Assembly: GCA_902802305.1 (NCBI GenBank) | Contig: CADCLG010000001.1 | Span: 124,001 to 188,000, forward strand | Length of the DNA stretch: 64,000 bases | Direction of reading: 5' to 3' | DNA from: an uncultured Spirochaetaceae bacterium | Lineage (GTDB): Bacteria; Spirochaetota; Spirochaetia; Treponematales; Treponemataceae | Shown: piece after piece, positions 8,473 to 16,841 of the stretch | Numbering within the stretch: position 1 is the first letter of the stretch | How the letters are laid out: each line of letters begins with the position of its first letter | Notes under the pieces: model-generated | The model's database searches: none | Told to the model about the DNA's origin: nothing | Seen by the model: only the letters and a program-made list of their open reading frames with translations | Made by a program: the position numbers and the translations under genes

Positions 8473-9732
8473 TTATATTTCCAGGCGGATTATTGCTCCC
8501 GAAACGCTGCCATTCTTTTCTGCATTTCTTGCGCTTATTTTTGCATCCAGCGCGCTTGCAATAGATTTTGCTATGCTCAATCCCAAACCTGCGCCGCCCT
8601 TGCTTCTGGAATGAGCTGCATCTCCGCGGTAAAAACGGTCAAAAATATGAGGAATTATTTCTTTTGAAAAACCGCTTCCATTATCTTCTATTTCAAAAAT
8701 GCAATGATGTTTTTCCATAAAGCAACGGAGGACAATCTGGCAGTCTTTTGAAGCAAACTTTATGCTGTTTGAAATTGCAATCACAAAAATCTGATGCAAA
8801 AGCTCTTTATTTGTTTCTATCATCTGAAGGCCATTTGTCTGGGTGAAGATTTGGACATTTTCAAGATATTTAAACTCTTCTTTTATTGAATTAAAAAAAT
8901 CTTCAATTTGTATTGCTTCTCGTTTTAAATCGACAAGCTTTTTCTCAAGCTTTGTAATTTCCAGAAGATTATTGATTGTCGCTTTCATGGCGAGACTTTC
9001 GTTTATAATAATTTTCAGCGATTTTTCAGTCTGTTCCTTATCATCCTTGCCCCAGCGAGAGAGAAGCTTTGCGTGTCCGAGAATTGCATTTACCGGAGTT
9101 TGAAGCTCGTGGCTGACATTAGCAGAAAAATTATGTTCCCGCTGAAAATCTTTTTTTATAAATGCAAGCAGAATAAAATACGAAAGCAGGATTACAGGAA
9201 GAATGATTGATGGAATCGCATTCGGCATATAATAAATCAGTTTTGAAGCAGAATCGTTTTCTATATCAATTGAAGTTTGAATTAAAACTTTGCGCTGCGA
9301 ATTATCACTGGTATCAGAAGCTTTTTTTTCGTCCAGAATCATCAGGCGGGTAAGATACATTACATCAAGATTTCCGTCCAGATAATAATCTTTCTGCATG
9401 TAGTGACGGGCTTTTCCTTTGGTGGCGGGAAGAAGTTCAAGAAAAGAATTGTTTGCGCTCAAAAGCTCTTTTGTGTCAAAATCATATACCGAAAAATCAA
9501 CAAAGTAGGGGAGTTCAAGAAAAATGGAACCAATTTCATAAATAAGGGAACTATCCTCTTCGATGTTGTTTTCGATTATTTGGCAAGCATTTTTAAGGAA
9601 CTTGCTTTTTTCGTGGATAAAAGACAATCTCAAAAGTCCGGTGAAAACAAAGAGAACAGATATTAAAACTGCACTGATTATGCCTGTAATTTTTAATGCT
9701 ATTTGATTTTCCTGACTTATGCGCACTTTCAT
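8473..9732 (-). CDS. Membrane sensor histidine kinase
   Basis: This 419-residue protein is the sensor of a two-component system. A first membrane helix spans residues 14-36, an extracytoplasmic domain of about 135 residues follows, and a second helix lies at 172-192. The phosphorylated histidine is H208 in NVSHELQTPVNAILGH. An N box (AISNSIKF), G1 box (EDNGSGFS) and G2 box (GGAGLGLSIA) form the ATPase domain. No HAMP domain is visible between helix 2 and the H box. It is the last gene of an operon with its response regulator 16 bp upstream and a small exported protein before that. The sensor domain is not recognised, so the stimulus is unknown. Confidence 0.9.
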   Translation of the reverse strand: MKVRISQENQIALKITGIISAVLISVLFVFTGLLRLSFIHEKSKFLKNACQIIENNIEEDSSLIYEIGSIFLELPYFVDFSVYDFDTKELLSANNSFLELLPATKGKARHYMQKDYYLDGNLDVMYLTRLMILDEKKASDTSDNSQRKVLIQTSIDIENDSASKLIYYMPNAIPSIILPVILLSYFILLAFIKKDFQREHNFSANVSHELQTPVNAILGHAKLLSRWGKDDKEQTEKSLKIIINESLAMKATINNLLEITKLEKKLVDLKREAIQIEDFFNSIKEEFKYLENVQIFTQTNGLQMIETNKELLHQIFVIAISNSIKFASKDCQIVLRCFMEKHHCIFEIEDNGSGFSKEIIPHIFDRFYRGDAAHSRSKGGAGLGLSIAKSIASALDAKISARNAEKNGSVSGAIIRLEI

Positions 9733-9748
9733 TTAATTTTTTTACCTT

Positions 9749-10447
9749 TTAGCATTTTTCCATTAAGAAGCCTACGCCACGTTTGTTTTTGAAATATTCT
9801 TTTTCTGAAACTGATTTAATCTTATTTCGCAGATAATTTATATAAACGTCAACTGCATTAGGTTCTATAATGTGATTTTCGCCCCAGACTTCATCTATAA
9901 TTTTATCCCTGCTGAAAAGTTCCCCTGGATTTTCCATAAAAAGCTTGAGCATAAGATATTCGGTTTTGGAAAGCTGAATCTGATTTCCATTTATATTCAT
10001 AGCCATTGCTTTTGGAATAAGCGTTATTTCACCGTTAGTGACTTCTGTTTCCTGTTTTACCGCAGAATTGATTTTTTCAACGCGGCGTAAAACTGCATTT
10101 ACCCTTGCCAGCAGTTCTTCAATTTCAAAGGGTTTGGAAATATAATCATCGGCTCCGGCGTTAAGACCTTTTACCTTATCAAAAGTTTCGTTGCGGGCTG
10201 TGACAAGAATGACTGGCAGGTCTGATTTTTTTCTTATTTGGCGCAGAACCTCAAGCCCATTTAATACAGGAAGCATTATATCGAGCAGAATAAGGTTAGG
10301 GGCTTCTTTTTCAAAAACCTCCAGGGCTTCTCGTCCTGTCTGAGCGAGACAAACTTCAAAACCTTCATGTTCCAGTTCAGGTTTTAGAAACTCTATTGTG
10401 CTTAAATCATCTTCTACAAGTTCGATTTTGGATTGTGCTTTTTCCAT
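9749..10447 (-). CDS. OmpR/PhoB-family response regulator
   Basis: This 232-residue transcription factor is the partner of the adjacent histidine kinase. The receiver domain has the acidic pocket VEDD, phosphoacceptor D56 in LILLDIMLP and the KPF lysine near residue 105. The C-terminal winged helix carries LSKTEYLMLKLFMENPGELFSRDKI and a recognition region ending in RNKIKSV and RGVGFLME. The start at 10447 overlaps the end of the upstream gene by 34 bp and has AAGGAT just upstream inside that gene, so translation is probably coupled. Confidence 0.93.
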   Translation of the reverse strand: MEKAQSKIELVEDDLSTIEFLKPELEHEGFEVCLAQTGREALEVFEKEAPNLILLDIMLPVLNGLEVLRQIRKKSDLPVILVTARNETFDKVKGLNAGADDYISKPFEIEELLARVNAVLRRVEKINSAVKQETEVTNGEITLIPKAMAMNINGNQIQLSKTEYLMLKLFMENPGELFSRDKIIDEVWGENHIIEPNAVDVYINYLRNKIKSVSEKEYFKNKRGVGFLMEKC

Positions 10448-10950
10448 ACATTATCCTTGCTAAAATAATAAACAGAATCATAGGTTATTTCTTCAATTAA
10501 AACAGCTTGCATACATTCTCCGTTACATGCTTTTAATCCGCTGATATTTAACGAAAAAGGTTCATCTATTTCTTTTAAGAAGATTCTGATTTTTCTTCCG
10601 TCTTTTGAAAAAACTATTTCTTCTGTTTCTATTTGTTTTTTATTTATATAAATTTTCAGGTCCGAAATAGAGATTGGATCCAGGACTTTATTGAATAAAA
10701 ATTTCATGACTATGACATTCTCGTGCTTTGGACTGATTCTGATTCCTTTGAGTAAAAAAGCAGAATCATCATCTTCGGGTGGAAAAAAATCACGTTTCAA
10801 ATAAGGTGGCAGGGGACCATGACATGAATCTTTTGGCGGAGGAGGTGGTGGCAACGGAAAATTCTGTGCATTCATGGAAAATTCCGCTGTTATAAACACA
10901 AAAAAAATGAGGAATGAAAATATAAGTTTTTTCTTCGCCAGATATTTCAT
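10414..10950 (-). CDS. Small exported protein with proline-rich stretch and SbsA-like Ig fold, first gene of two-component operon
   Basis: This 178-residue protein is not assigned to a known function. It has a signal peptide (KKK, then a hydrophobic run to about residue 26), a proline-rich stretch with six prolines in a row, and a C-terminal segment of about 100 residues that resembles bacterial SbsA/Big_5-type Ig domains (MKFLFNKVLDP, then IYINKK and FSKDGRKIRIFL). Cysteine pairs near residues 43 and 140-145 could form disulfides. AGGAGC lies before the ATG. Its overlap with the regulator gene suggests a role as an extracytoplasmic partner or target of the sensor kinase; this is inference. 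Confidence 0.6.
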   Translation of the reverse strand: MKYLAKKKLIFSFLIFFVFITAEFSMNAQNFPLPPPPPPKDSCHGPLPPYLKRDFFPPEDDDSAFLLKGIRISPKHENVIVMKFLFNKVLDPISISDLKIYINKKQIETEEIVFSKDGRKIRIFLKEIDEPFSLNISGLKACNGECMQAVLIEEITYDSVYYFSKDNVWKKHNPKSNL

Positions 10951-11050
10951 TGCTCCTATTGTAACGCATTTATGAATCTTTGTTTCTTATAGTTTTCTAA
11001 ATTTTTTGACGATTTTTGTGCGGAAGAAAATATTGTATGTTGTGAAAGGC

Positions 11051-11080
11051 TCGACAAAGAAGCGTCGACTGCAATATAAT
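11051..11080 (+). promoter_or_regulatory. Promoter of the frameshifted exported-protein gene
   Basis: TCGACA (11051-11056), 18-bp spacer and a perfect TATAAT (11075-11080) precede AAGGA and the ATG at 11097. The spacer holds one arm of a short TCGAC/GTCGA inverted repeat. Confidence 0.55.
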
Positions 11081-11096
11081 TTTATTAAGGATACTT

Positions 11097-12117
11097 ATGC
11101 TAATATCTAAGTTTGTAAAAAAACACCTCATCGCAATTGTATTATTCATGCTTTTATTTCAACCTTCTGCACTTTTTGCACAGGTAGTAGTGATTGATGA
11201 TGAAGATGAGTCTTTATGGTATCCATTGGAAAATAAGAAATCCTTGTTTTATGTGAATGATGCTTCGAATTATTCATTTGGTTTACGTGATGAGATTTCT
11301 TCTGTAATGAAAAATCTTGGAAAGCCCTTGCAAATCACAGAAAAATTGACTTATCCAGAATACCGTGATGATCATATCACAGTCATTCTTGATTATCCTG
11401 ATTTTGAAATACAATATTCATACGAAAAAAAACAGAATTTTCCTCGGACTATTAATCATATAAAATTAAAAACAGATAGGGTTTCTATATCAGAGAAAAA
11501 TGCAGGAATCGGAAAAATGACCGTTACTGATGTTATGGAGCTTTATCAGGATTTGGAAACTTATAAATATGAAGTTTTCGAAGATGAAAAAGGAAGAAAG
11601 ATTCTTGATATTGCATTTTCAACCTATGATAAATCTTTTAAAAATGCAAATGCTTCTGATGATGGCTATTATGCTGAATATTTATTTGATTACAAAACCA
11701 AACTTTGTATTGGTGCTCAGTTAGGGATTTTTAAAGAATAATAGTTCATACTTTTTCTATGAGCCTTCTGCTGATGATTTTAACAGTTCCTGGCATTTTG
11801 ATTTAAAAGAAAATGATTTTGATTTTTTCTCAAAGAGAGATTCGTGGCATATTTGCACAGAAGATAAGTTGCAGGATTATGTTGATCAGGAATCTTCAAA
11901 GGGTGATGTTATAATTCATTATAAAGATGATTTGTTTTATGTTGGTGTAAATAAAGAACGGAAGCCAACAGTTCTTGTTGAAGCATATTTAAATAATTTC
12001 TTTGATGGGAAGCAATATATTTGTGAAAAATATTTATTTGGTGATGATGAAATGACTTTTGCATTTTGCCCAAATAACAGATTCAGAAAATACAAAATAG
12101 ATGAAGAAATTCTTTAA
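11097..12117 (+). pseudogene. Exported protein of unknown function, split by a +1 frameshift
   Basis: The first reading frame (11097-11741, 214 residues) starts after AAGGA and encodes a signal peptide (hydrophobic core ending LFAQ) and a mainly beta-strand mature part. It ends just after a GGG/TTTTT run near 11724-11732. A second frame, open from 11725 to the stop at 12117, continues with similar composition (FLKNNSSYFFYEPSADD) and no good start codon of its own. Removing one base in the run would join them into one protein of about 340 residues. I do not recognise the family. It may be a true frameshift, a phase-variable run or a sequencing error. Confidence 0.6.
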
Positions 12118-12145
12118 GCGTTTTTAATTTTTTTGAGAAAACATC

Positions 12146-12181
12146 AGATTGGGAAGTTAATAAACCTCCCAATCTTTTTTT
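12146..12181. terminator. Terminator between convergent genes
   Basis: AGATTGGGAAGTT (12146-12158) pairs with AACCTCCCAATCT (12163-12175) with one mismatch and a 4-nt loop, followed by a T run to 12181. It serves the plus-strand exported-protein gene; the minus-strand DUF4097 gene ends 2 bp further on and may not use it. Confidence 0.75.
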
Positions 12182-12182
12182 G

Positions 12183-13085
12183 TTAGTTCTTCCTTATACG
12201 AATTGAACCGCTGGTAGTTTTTGCTTTGATAGCAACATTGCCGAAACGGTTTGAATCCATTTCATTTTTTATTGAACCTGAAGTAGCGTTTGTTTCAAAG
12301 AAGTATTCATTGCTTGGTGTAAGTTCAAGAGTAATTGTGCCGCTTGAAGCTGTAAAAGAAGAATCTTTTTCGAACTTTACTTCGTTTTCAACTTTTATTG
12401 TACCTGAAGTGCATTTTACGTCGGCCTGTAAAATCTTTCCCTGGAGTTTAATTGCACCGCTTGAAGAAGTTACGTTTATGCTGCCGAAGGAAACTTCATC
12501 TGCATTGATTGTACCGCTGCTTACAGAAATTTCTGCTTTTTCTGCTACTGTATCTTCAACTTTGATTGTTCCACTTGAAGCTTTAACTGTAAGATTATCT
12601 GTTTTCAGACCGTCAGCCTTGATTGTTCCGCTTGAAGCTTGTAAATTAATTTTATCGTATTTTTCTGCCGGAATATGTATGATTACCTTTGGTGTTCGGA
12701 GAACGAAGAAAAAGCCAGGGATTCGAGCTGTCTGGATTACTGACAGTTTATTGCCGATAATTTTTGCTTCCGTATATTTTTCTGTTTCATCGACAAATTC
12801 AATACGGATTTTTTTCTCATCACTCTTTATAACTTCAATACTTTCCGATTTTACATCAACTTCGATTTCTTTTACGCTTTCATCAAATATTTCTTCTTTT
12901 GAACTAAAACTTTTCATACCATTCCTCATATAATCATTTTTATTTTCAAGCAGGCTGAATGCGCCCACTTCCTTCCAAAACTCACCTGCATCTGTTGTGT
13001 AGGATGTAATTCCCTTTATGAATAAACCGCTCAGTGCAAGTGCAATCACACACCATATAATTCCTAAAATTAATCTCCTGTTCAT
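12183..13085 (-). CDS. DUF4097-family membrane-anchored beta-helix protein
   Basis: This 300-residue protein has one N-terminal membrane helix (residues 5-25) and a long beta-repeat domain outside or inside the membrane. The repeat unit contains a short S-S-G-T-I-K motif (ASSGTIKA, ASSGTIKV, VSSGTINA, CTSGTIKV, ASSGTITL, ATSGSIKN, TTSGSIRI), about seven times between residues 150 and 298, as in DUF4097 proteins. AAGGAG precedes the start. It is the last gene of an operon with a HAAS-domain protein and a PadR regulator, an arrangement seen in many bacteria and often linked to envelope stress. Exact function is unknown. Confidence 0.8.
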   Translation of the reverse strand: MNRRLILGIIWCVIALALSGLFIKGITSYTTDAGEFWKEVGAFSLLENKNDYMRNGMKSFSSKEEIFDESVKEIEVDVKSESIEVIKSDEKKIRIEFVDETEKYTEAKIIGNKLSVIQTARIPGFFFVLRTPKVIIHIPAEKYDKINLQASSGTIKADGLKTDNLTVKASSGTIKVEDTVAEKAEISVSSGTINADEVSFGSINVTSSSGAIKLQGKILQADVKCTSGTIKVENEVKFEKDSSFTASSGTITLELTPSNEYFFETNATSGSIKNEMDSNRFGNVAIKAKTTSGSIRIRKN

Positions 13086-13117
13086 TTTCTTAAAACTCCT
13101 TAGAATTTTTTAAATTA

Positions 13118-13801
13118 TTAGTTCTGCCTATCTTCATCAGAATTGTTTGTGAACATTATTATAGCCTGCTTGATAGCTGTTGCAATAAGCCAAATTAACC
13201 ATGTCATAGCCCAGCCTGCTGTAGCAAAAGAAACTGCCAGATAAATTATTGTAACAACCATCCAGTAAAGCTTCCAGAATGATTCCCAGAATTTGCTTTT
13301 TGGTTCATTTGATGAATCTTTTGATTCGTTTCTGGTTAAAAATGGTTCAACATCCTGAGGAACACTGTTTTTAGTGTAAATCAAAAGACCGGTACCAATT
13401 GCACAGCAGAGTAGAAGAAGGGCAAATCCGATGATTCCGAATTTTGCTTCCTCCCCAATACCAAAAATTGCAGAAACTGCTGGAAGACAAGTCAAAAATA
13501 TTGCGCCAATTATATAAAGCATTACTGCAATTGATTTATTTCTTGCAGCAGTTTTTCTATAATCATCGATTTTTGGTTTGAGTTCTTTTTCTGGGGCAAG
13601 AGAAGCAAGCAGTTCATCAATATCACCTAAGTCCCTTAAGGATTCTGTATAAGCCTGATTTTCAGATTTTCCTTCAGCAATATGGGCTTCAAAGTGTTCA
13701 TTAAGATTTGATAATATTTCTTCTTTCAATTCAATGGCTTTTCTTGAGTTAGGAATATCATCAAACAAAACATCAACATAGTTTTTAATTTTCTGATTCA
13801 T
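13118..13801 (-). CDS. HAAS/DUF1700-like membrane protein
   Basis: This 227-residue protein begins with a soluble helical HAAS-type segment (residues 1-75, with LKEEILSNLNEHFEAH and SLRDLGDIDELLASL), followed by about four membrane helices and a short polar tail. Such proteins commonly sit between a PadR regulator and a DUF4097 protein, as here, and are thought to take part in signalling to the PadR regulator or in membrane-stress response. AAGGAG lies about 12 bp before the ATG, a rather long spacing. Confidence 0.75.
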   Translation of the reverse strand: MNQKIKNYVDVLFDDIPNSRKAIELKEEILSNLNEHFEAHIAEGKSENQAYTESLRDLGDIDELLASLAPEKELKPKIDDYRKTAARNKSIAVMLYIIGAIFLTCLPAVSAIFGIGEEAKFGIIGFALLLLCCAIGTGLLIYTKNSVPQDVEPFLTRNESKDSSNEPKSKFWESFWKLYWMVVTIIYLAVSFATAGWAMTWLIWLIATAIKQAIIMFTNNSDEDRQN

Positions 13802-13842
13802 AGTTTTTCTTTAATCTCCTTGTGCATTTTTTTTATGATTCC

Positions 13843-14169
13843 TTATTTTAGAATCAACCGTTTGACCAGATTGTTTATTCTTTCCCAATCTTCCTGATTT
13901 TCAGCAAAAAACAAGCGGCCTTTATTTGTTATTGAATAATAACGCCGTCTTGCTCCCGAGTTTTCATCTCCCCAGTATGAAGAAATCATTTCATTTTCTT
14001 CAAGTCTGCGGAAGGATGTGTACAGTGTTGCTTCTTTTAATTCAAAAGATTTTTCACTGGCCTCGCTTATTGCTTTATTAATCTGGTAACCATAACTGTC
14101 ACCTTTTGAAAGCTGGGCAAGAATGACTGTATCTGTCAGACCTCTCAATATTTCAGAAAAGTTTAACAT
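13843..14169 (-). CDS. PadR-family transcriptional regulator
   Basis: This 108-residue winged-helix repressor matches the short PadR type (ILRGLTDTVILAQL, GDSYGYQINKAI, ATLYTSFRRLEENEMI, GARRRYYSIT, GRLFF). The start at 14169 is taken because AGAGGA precedes it and family proteins begin with a similar M-L-N-F/ILRG opening; an ATG at 14229 would lie within its own -35 region. It heads the PadR-HAAS-DUF4097 operon and probably represses it through the palindrome over the promoter. The ligand or partner is unknown. Confidence 0.88.
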   Translation of the reverse strand: MLNFSEILRGLTDTVILAQLSKGDSYGYQINKAISEASEKSFELKEATLYTSFRRLEENEMISSYWGDENSGARRRYYSITNKGRLFFAENQEDWERINNLVKRLILK

Positions 14170-14200
14170 ATAACCATCCTCTTTATTGTTCTTGATATAC

Positions 14201-14235
14201 TTTATAATACATAATACCTCATCTGTCAAGGTATT
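14201..14235 (-). promoter_or_regulatory. Promoter and putative PadR operator
   Basis: On the minus strand a perfect TTGACA (14224-14229), 17-bp spacer and TATAAA (14201-14206) form a strong promoter. An inverted repeat AATACCT (14213-14219) / AGGTATT (14229-14235) with a 9-bp spacer brackets the -35 box, well placed for autorepression by PadR. Confidence 0.65.
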
Positions 14236-14303
14236 TCATAAAAAAAACTTATAATTTTGGTTATAGGAAATAAAAAAAAAAAGAATGTAGGGTAAAAAAA
14301 GGG

Positions 14304-14378
14304 AAAAAAAAGTTACGAAAGTGTAGGGACCTTAAAAACGTCAATTGCGAGGATACGAAACTTAAGTAACTTTTTTTT
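14304..14378 (-). terminator. Possible long-loop terminator after the helicase gene
   Basis: A perfect 13-bp inverted repeat (14304-14316 and 14366-14378) made of an A/T run plus GTTAC/GTAAC lies 10 bp after the helicase stop codon, with a 49-nt loop. The minus-strand transcript would end in a T run. Confidence 0.4.
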
Positions 14379-14387
14379 GTGTTGGTT

Positions 14388-16439
14388 TTAGAATCTTTCT
14401 GCCTTTTTATTTTTCTTTACAAAGGCTGATGCACCGCCCGTCTTTCGCGAAGAAGAGCGTTCCACCTGCGTATGAACATTTGGTCTGTTTCCCTTTGCTC
14501 GCCCCTTGCTGCTTCCTTCTTCACGGCGTCGGGAAACGCGTTCCTCTTTACGTCCACTCTTTCTGCTGCCACGGCCTTCTTCTTTTGTGTCGATGTGCAT
14601 GTGAGGCAGCCTGTGGTTTGATTTTGACATTTCCACAACTTTTTTAGCAGAAGCAGTTGGTAGGCTTAAAAGCGAGAACTGCTGGGCAACATCAATGTCA
14701 TCAATCATTCTTCCAGGAATATGCAGAAGCTCACTGAAGTAATCAGCAATTTCTTTTGCGCGATAGCCGTCTTTTTTTCCTAGAGAAACAAAGATTCTTG
14801 TCTGGTCGCCCCGGCTAGCAGTGTCTCGTGTGTTGATTTTTCCGTAATGCTTTGAACTCAGTTTTTCGCCATACATAATTGAAAGTACGCCGGCAAGAAC
14901 TTGGGTTGCATCCTGATTTTCGCAGAGTTTTTTTGCCAGGTCGGAATATTTTGCAGGAACTTCGCGGAGCTTTTCGGTAGTTGCAATTTTTGCTGAAGTG
15001 TCAGCTGCTGTGTCGGTAATTTCAGCGGTCGCTTCTGTTGCGACTTCCACATTAGTAGCCTTCTCCACACTTGCTGCGACTTCAGCACTAGTATCAACTT
15101 CCCCTTCCGTTGCAACTCCCACAGCAGTTCCAACCTCAGCTTCTTCAAAAAGCTTTTCCCTGAGTTCACGGATAAGTCGTGCTTCCTTAATATCCAAAAC
15201 GTCATGTACCGACGGAATCTTATCTTCCTTCAATTCGCTTTTTGTTGCGCGATTTACGTTTCTTATAAAAAATGAAAGCTTGCGTTTTTCTTCCGGACGG
15301 ACAAAAGTAACTGCAATACCGGTTGTTCCTGCGCGACCAGTTCTTCCAATTCGATGAACATAAGTTGCCGTATCAAAAGGAAGGGAATAATTTACAACAT
15401 GGCTCAATCCTGAAATATCAATACCACGCGCTGCAACGTCGGTCGCAACAAGAATACGTGTTTTTTTCATTCTGAATCTTTCAAGAACTTTTTCACGCTG
15501 ATTCTGCATTATATCACCATGAAGGGCAGCCGCTTCGTAGCCACGCAAATCAAGCATACGGGTTACGTTGTCGGCATCCATTTTTGTCATAGTAAAAACA
15601 AGACCGTAAAAATCCGGTGACATATCAATAAGACGAACCAGGGCTTCGATTTTTTCGCTTTCTTTTACAAACCAATATTTCTGGTCAATCAGAAGTGCCT
15701 CATCAATAACCTTTTCTTCTTCGATGATGTCATATTCACCCATAAAATCAGCAGCAATTTTAAGAATTGGGGCCGGCATGGTTGCACTGAATAAAAGGAT
15801 TCTGCTGTCTGGATTTGCCTGTTTGAAAATATTTTCGATATCCTCGATAAAGCCCATATCAAGCATTTCGTCGCCTTCATCAAGGATAAAATATTTGATT
15901 TTACTGATATCGAGTGTTTTGCGCTCCAGATGATCCATAATTCGGCCTGGAGTTCCAACTACGATTTCACAACCGCGTTTCAAATCCTTTATCTGAGCTG
16001 CATAAGAAGCACCACCATATAAAACAGTAGTGCGTGGGATTCCCTTGTTTGAAAAAGACTGCATTTCGTTGCAAGTTTGAACAGCAAGCTCGCGGGTTGG
16101 TTCAAGAATCAAAGCCTCAACATGGTCGCTTTTTTCGCGTATATTCTGAATTATTGGAAGTCCAAAGGCGGCAGTTTTTCCAGTTCCTGTACGAGCTCTG
16201 GCAATTAGATTGCTGTCTCCATTCAAAAGCCGTGGAATTGCAAGCACCTGAATTGGAGAAGGCGTGATAAAACCTTTTTTTTCAACTGCTTTTAAGGTGT
16301 ATTCGTCCAGACCTAAATCTGCGAATGTAACTGAATCTGATTCGTTTGAATCGTCTGTGATTAAATCGTCGTTAACTAATGATTCCTGTGTGGAAGAAAT
16401 GCCTTCCTCTTCTTGAGAAATGATTGTATCTGTATCCAT
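14388..16439 (-). CDS. DEAD-box ATP-dependent RNA helicase with DbpA-type C-terminal domain
   Basis: This 683-residue helicase unwinds RNA duplexes, probably in ribosome assembly or cold adaptation. Conserved motifs are present: Walker A ARARTGTGKT (80-89), PTRELA, TPGRIMDHL, motif II, SAT, HGDIMQNQRE, ATDVAARGID and HRIGRTGRAG. Motif II reads DEGD (187-190) instead of DEAD. After the helicase core there is an alanine/valine/threonine/glutamate-rich linker of about 60 residues, then a DbpA/CsdA-like RNA-binding fold (IFVSLGKKDGYRAKEIADYF) and a basic R/K/S tail. AGAGGA supports the start at 16439. A leader of about 120 nt is predicted, as is common for cold-regulated helicases. It has no close operon partner. 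Confidence 0.92.
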   Translation of the reverse strand: MDTDTIISQEEEGISSTQESLVNDDLITDDSNESDSVTFADLGLDEYTLKAVEKKGFITPSPIQVLAIPRLLNGDSNLIARARTGTGKTAAFGLPIIQNIREKSDHVEALILEPTRELAVQTCNEMQSFSNKGIPRTTVLYGGASYAAQIKDLKRGCEIVVGTPGRIMDHLERKTLDISKIKYFILDEGDEMLDMGFIEDIENIFKQANPDSRILLFSATMPAPILKIAADFMGEYDIIEEEKVIDEALLIDQKYWFVKESEKIEALVRLIDMSPDFYGLVFTMTKMDADNVTRMLDLRGYEAAALHGDIMQNQREKVLERFRMKKTRILVATDVAARGIDISGLSHVVNYSLPFDTATYVHRIGRTGRAGTTGIAVTFVRPEEKRKLSFFIRNVNRATKSELKEDKIPSVHDVLDIKEARLIRELREKLFEEAEVGTAVGVATEGEVDTSAEVAASVEKATNVEVATEATAEITDTAADTSAKIATTEKLREVPAKYSDLAKKLCENQDATQVLAGVLSIMYGEKLSSKHYGKINTRDTASRGDQTRIFVSLGKKDGYRAKEIADYFSELLHIPGRMIDDIDVAQQFSLLSLPTASAKKVVEMSKSNHRLPHMHIDTKEEGRGSRKSGRKEERVSRRREEGSSKGRAKGNRPNVHTQVERSSSRKTGGASAFVKKNKKAERF

Positions 16440-16568
16440 ATATCCTCTGCCAGAATAGTGAAGCAAAGTTTACATGGTTAGTTTCGGAGGCACATCTCCA
16501 CAAAATAAACTTTCGCTTTTATTCTGCTTTTATAGTCTGCAAGCAACAGACCTTGAAATTATTGACAA

Positions 16569-16597
16569 ACTATACAGTATTTTGCATTTTATCGCAA
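16569..16597 (-). promoter_or_regulatory. Promoter of the DEAD-box helicase gene
   Basis: On the minus strand TTGCGA (16592-16597), a 17-bp spacer and TATAGT (16569-16574) predict transcription from about 16562, giving a leader of about 120 nt before the ATG at 16439. Confidence 0.5.
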
Positions 16598-16627
16598 CAG
16601 GGGCAACTCGATATAACAGGGTAAACA

Positions 16628-16818
16628 CATTATAAAAGATTATATAAAAAAATAATTAAAGGAGTGAAATTGGTTTTGCGAAACCGCAGGGCTCGCCTGC
16701 TAGACGCTGAAGTGCCTTGTAATTATAGATTTTGCCGCTATAGCGGCAGCACTTCAGAGTCTTTTCGCAAAACCAATTTCACTCCTTTGTTCTTGTTCTA
16801 ACATAATCTTTTATAATG
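16628..16818 (+). repeat. Structured nested-palindrome element, copy 1
   Basis: A 191-bp element built of nested inverted repeats. Outer arms are 16628-16643 with 16803-16818 (16/16 pairing) and 16658-16683 with 16763-16788 (26/26). Inside are a small hairpin GCAGG-gctcg-CCTGC (16686-16700), an inner stem 16703-16715 with 16749-16761 (12/13), and a tip hairpin GCCGC-tata-GCGGC (16734-16747). Copy 2 on the other strand shares the cores GCTAGACGCTG, GCCGCTAT.GCGGCAG and CAGAGTCTTTT but has different, still self-complementary, arms. It contains no gene and is of unknown class. It could act as folded RNA, as single-stranded or cruciform DNA, or as a small non-autonomous mobile element. Confidence 0.85.
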
Positions 16819-16841
16819 CGTTTGCCAGAATCTTTATATAT

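Noticed and set aside
12226..12933. Long open frame on the plus strand opposite the DUF4097 gene
   Set aside because: It is the antisense shadow of the repeat-rich DUF4097 gene; composition and lack of a start site argue against coding.
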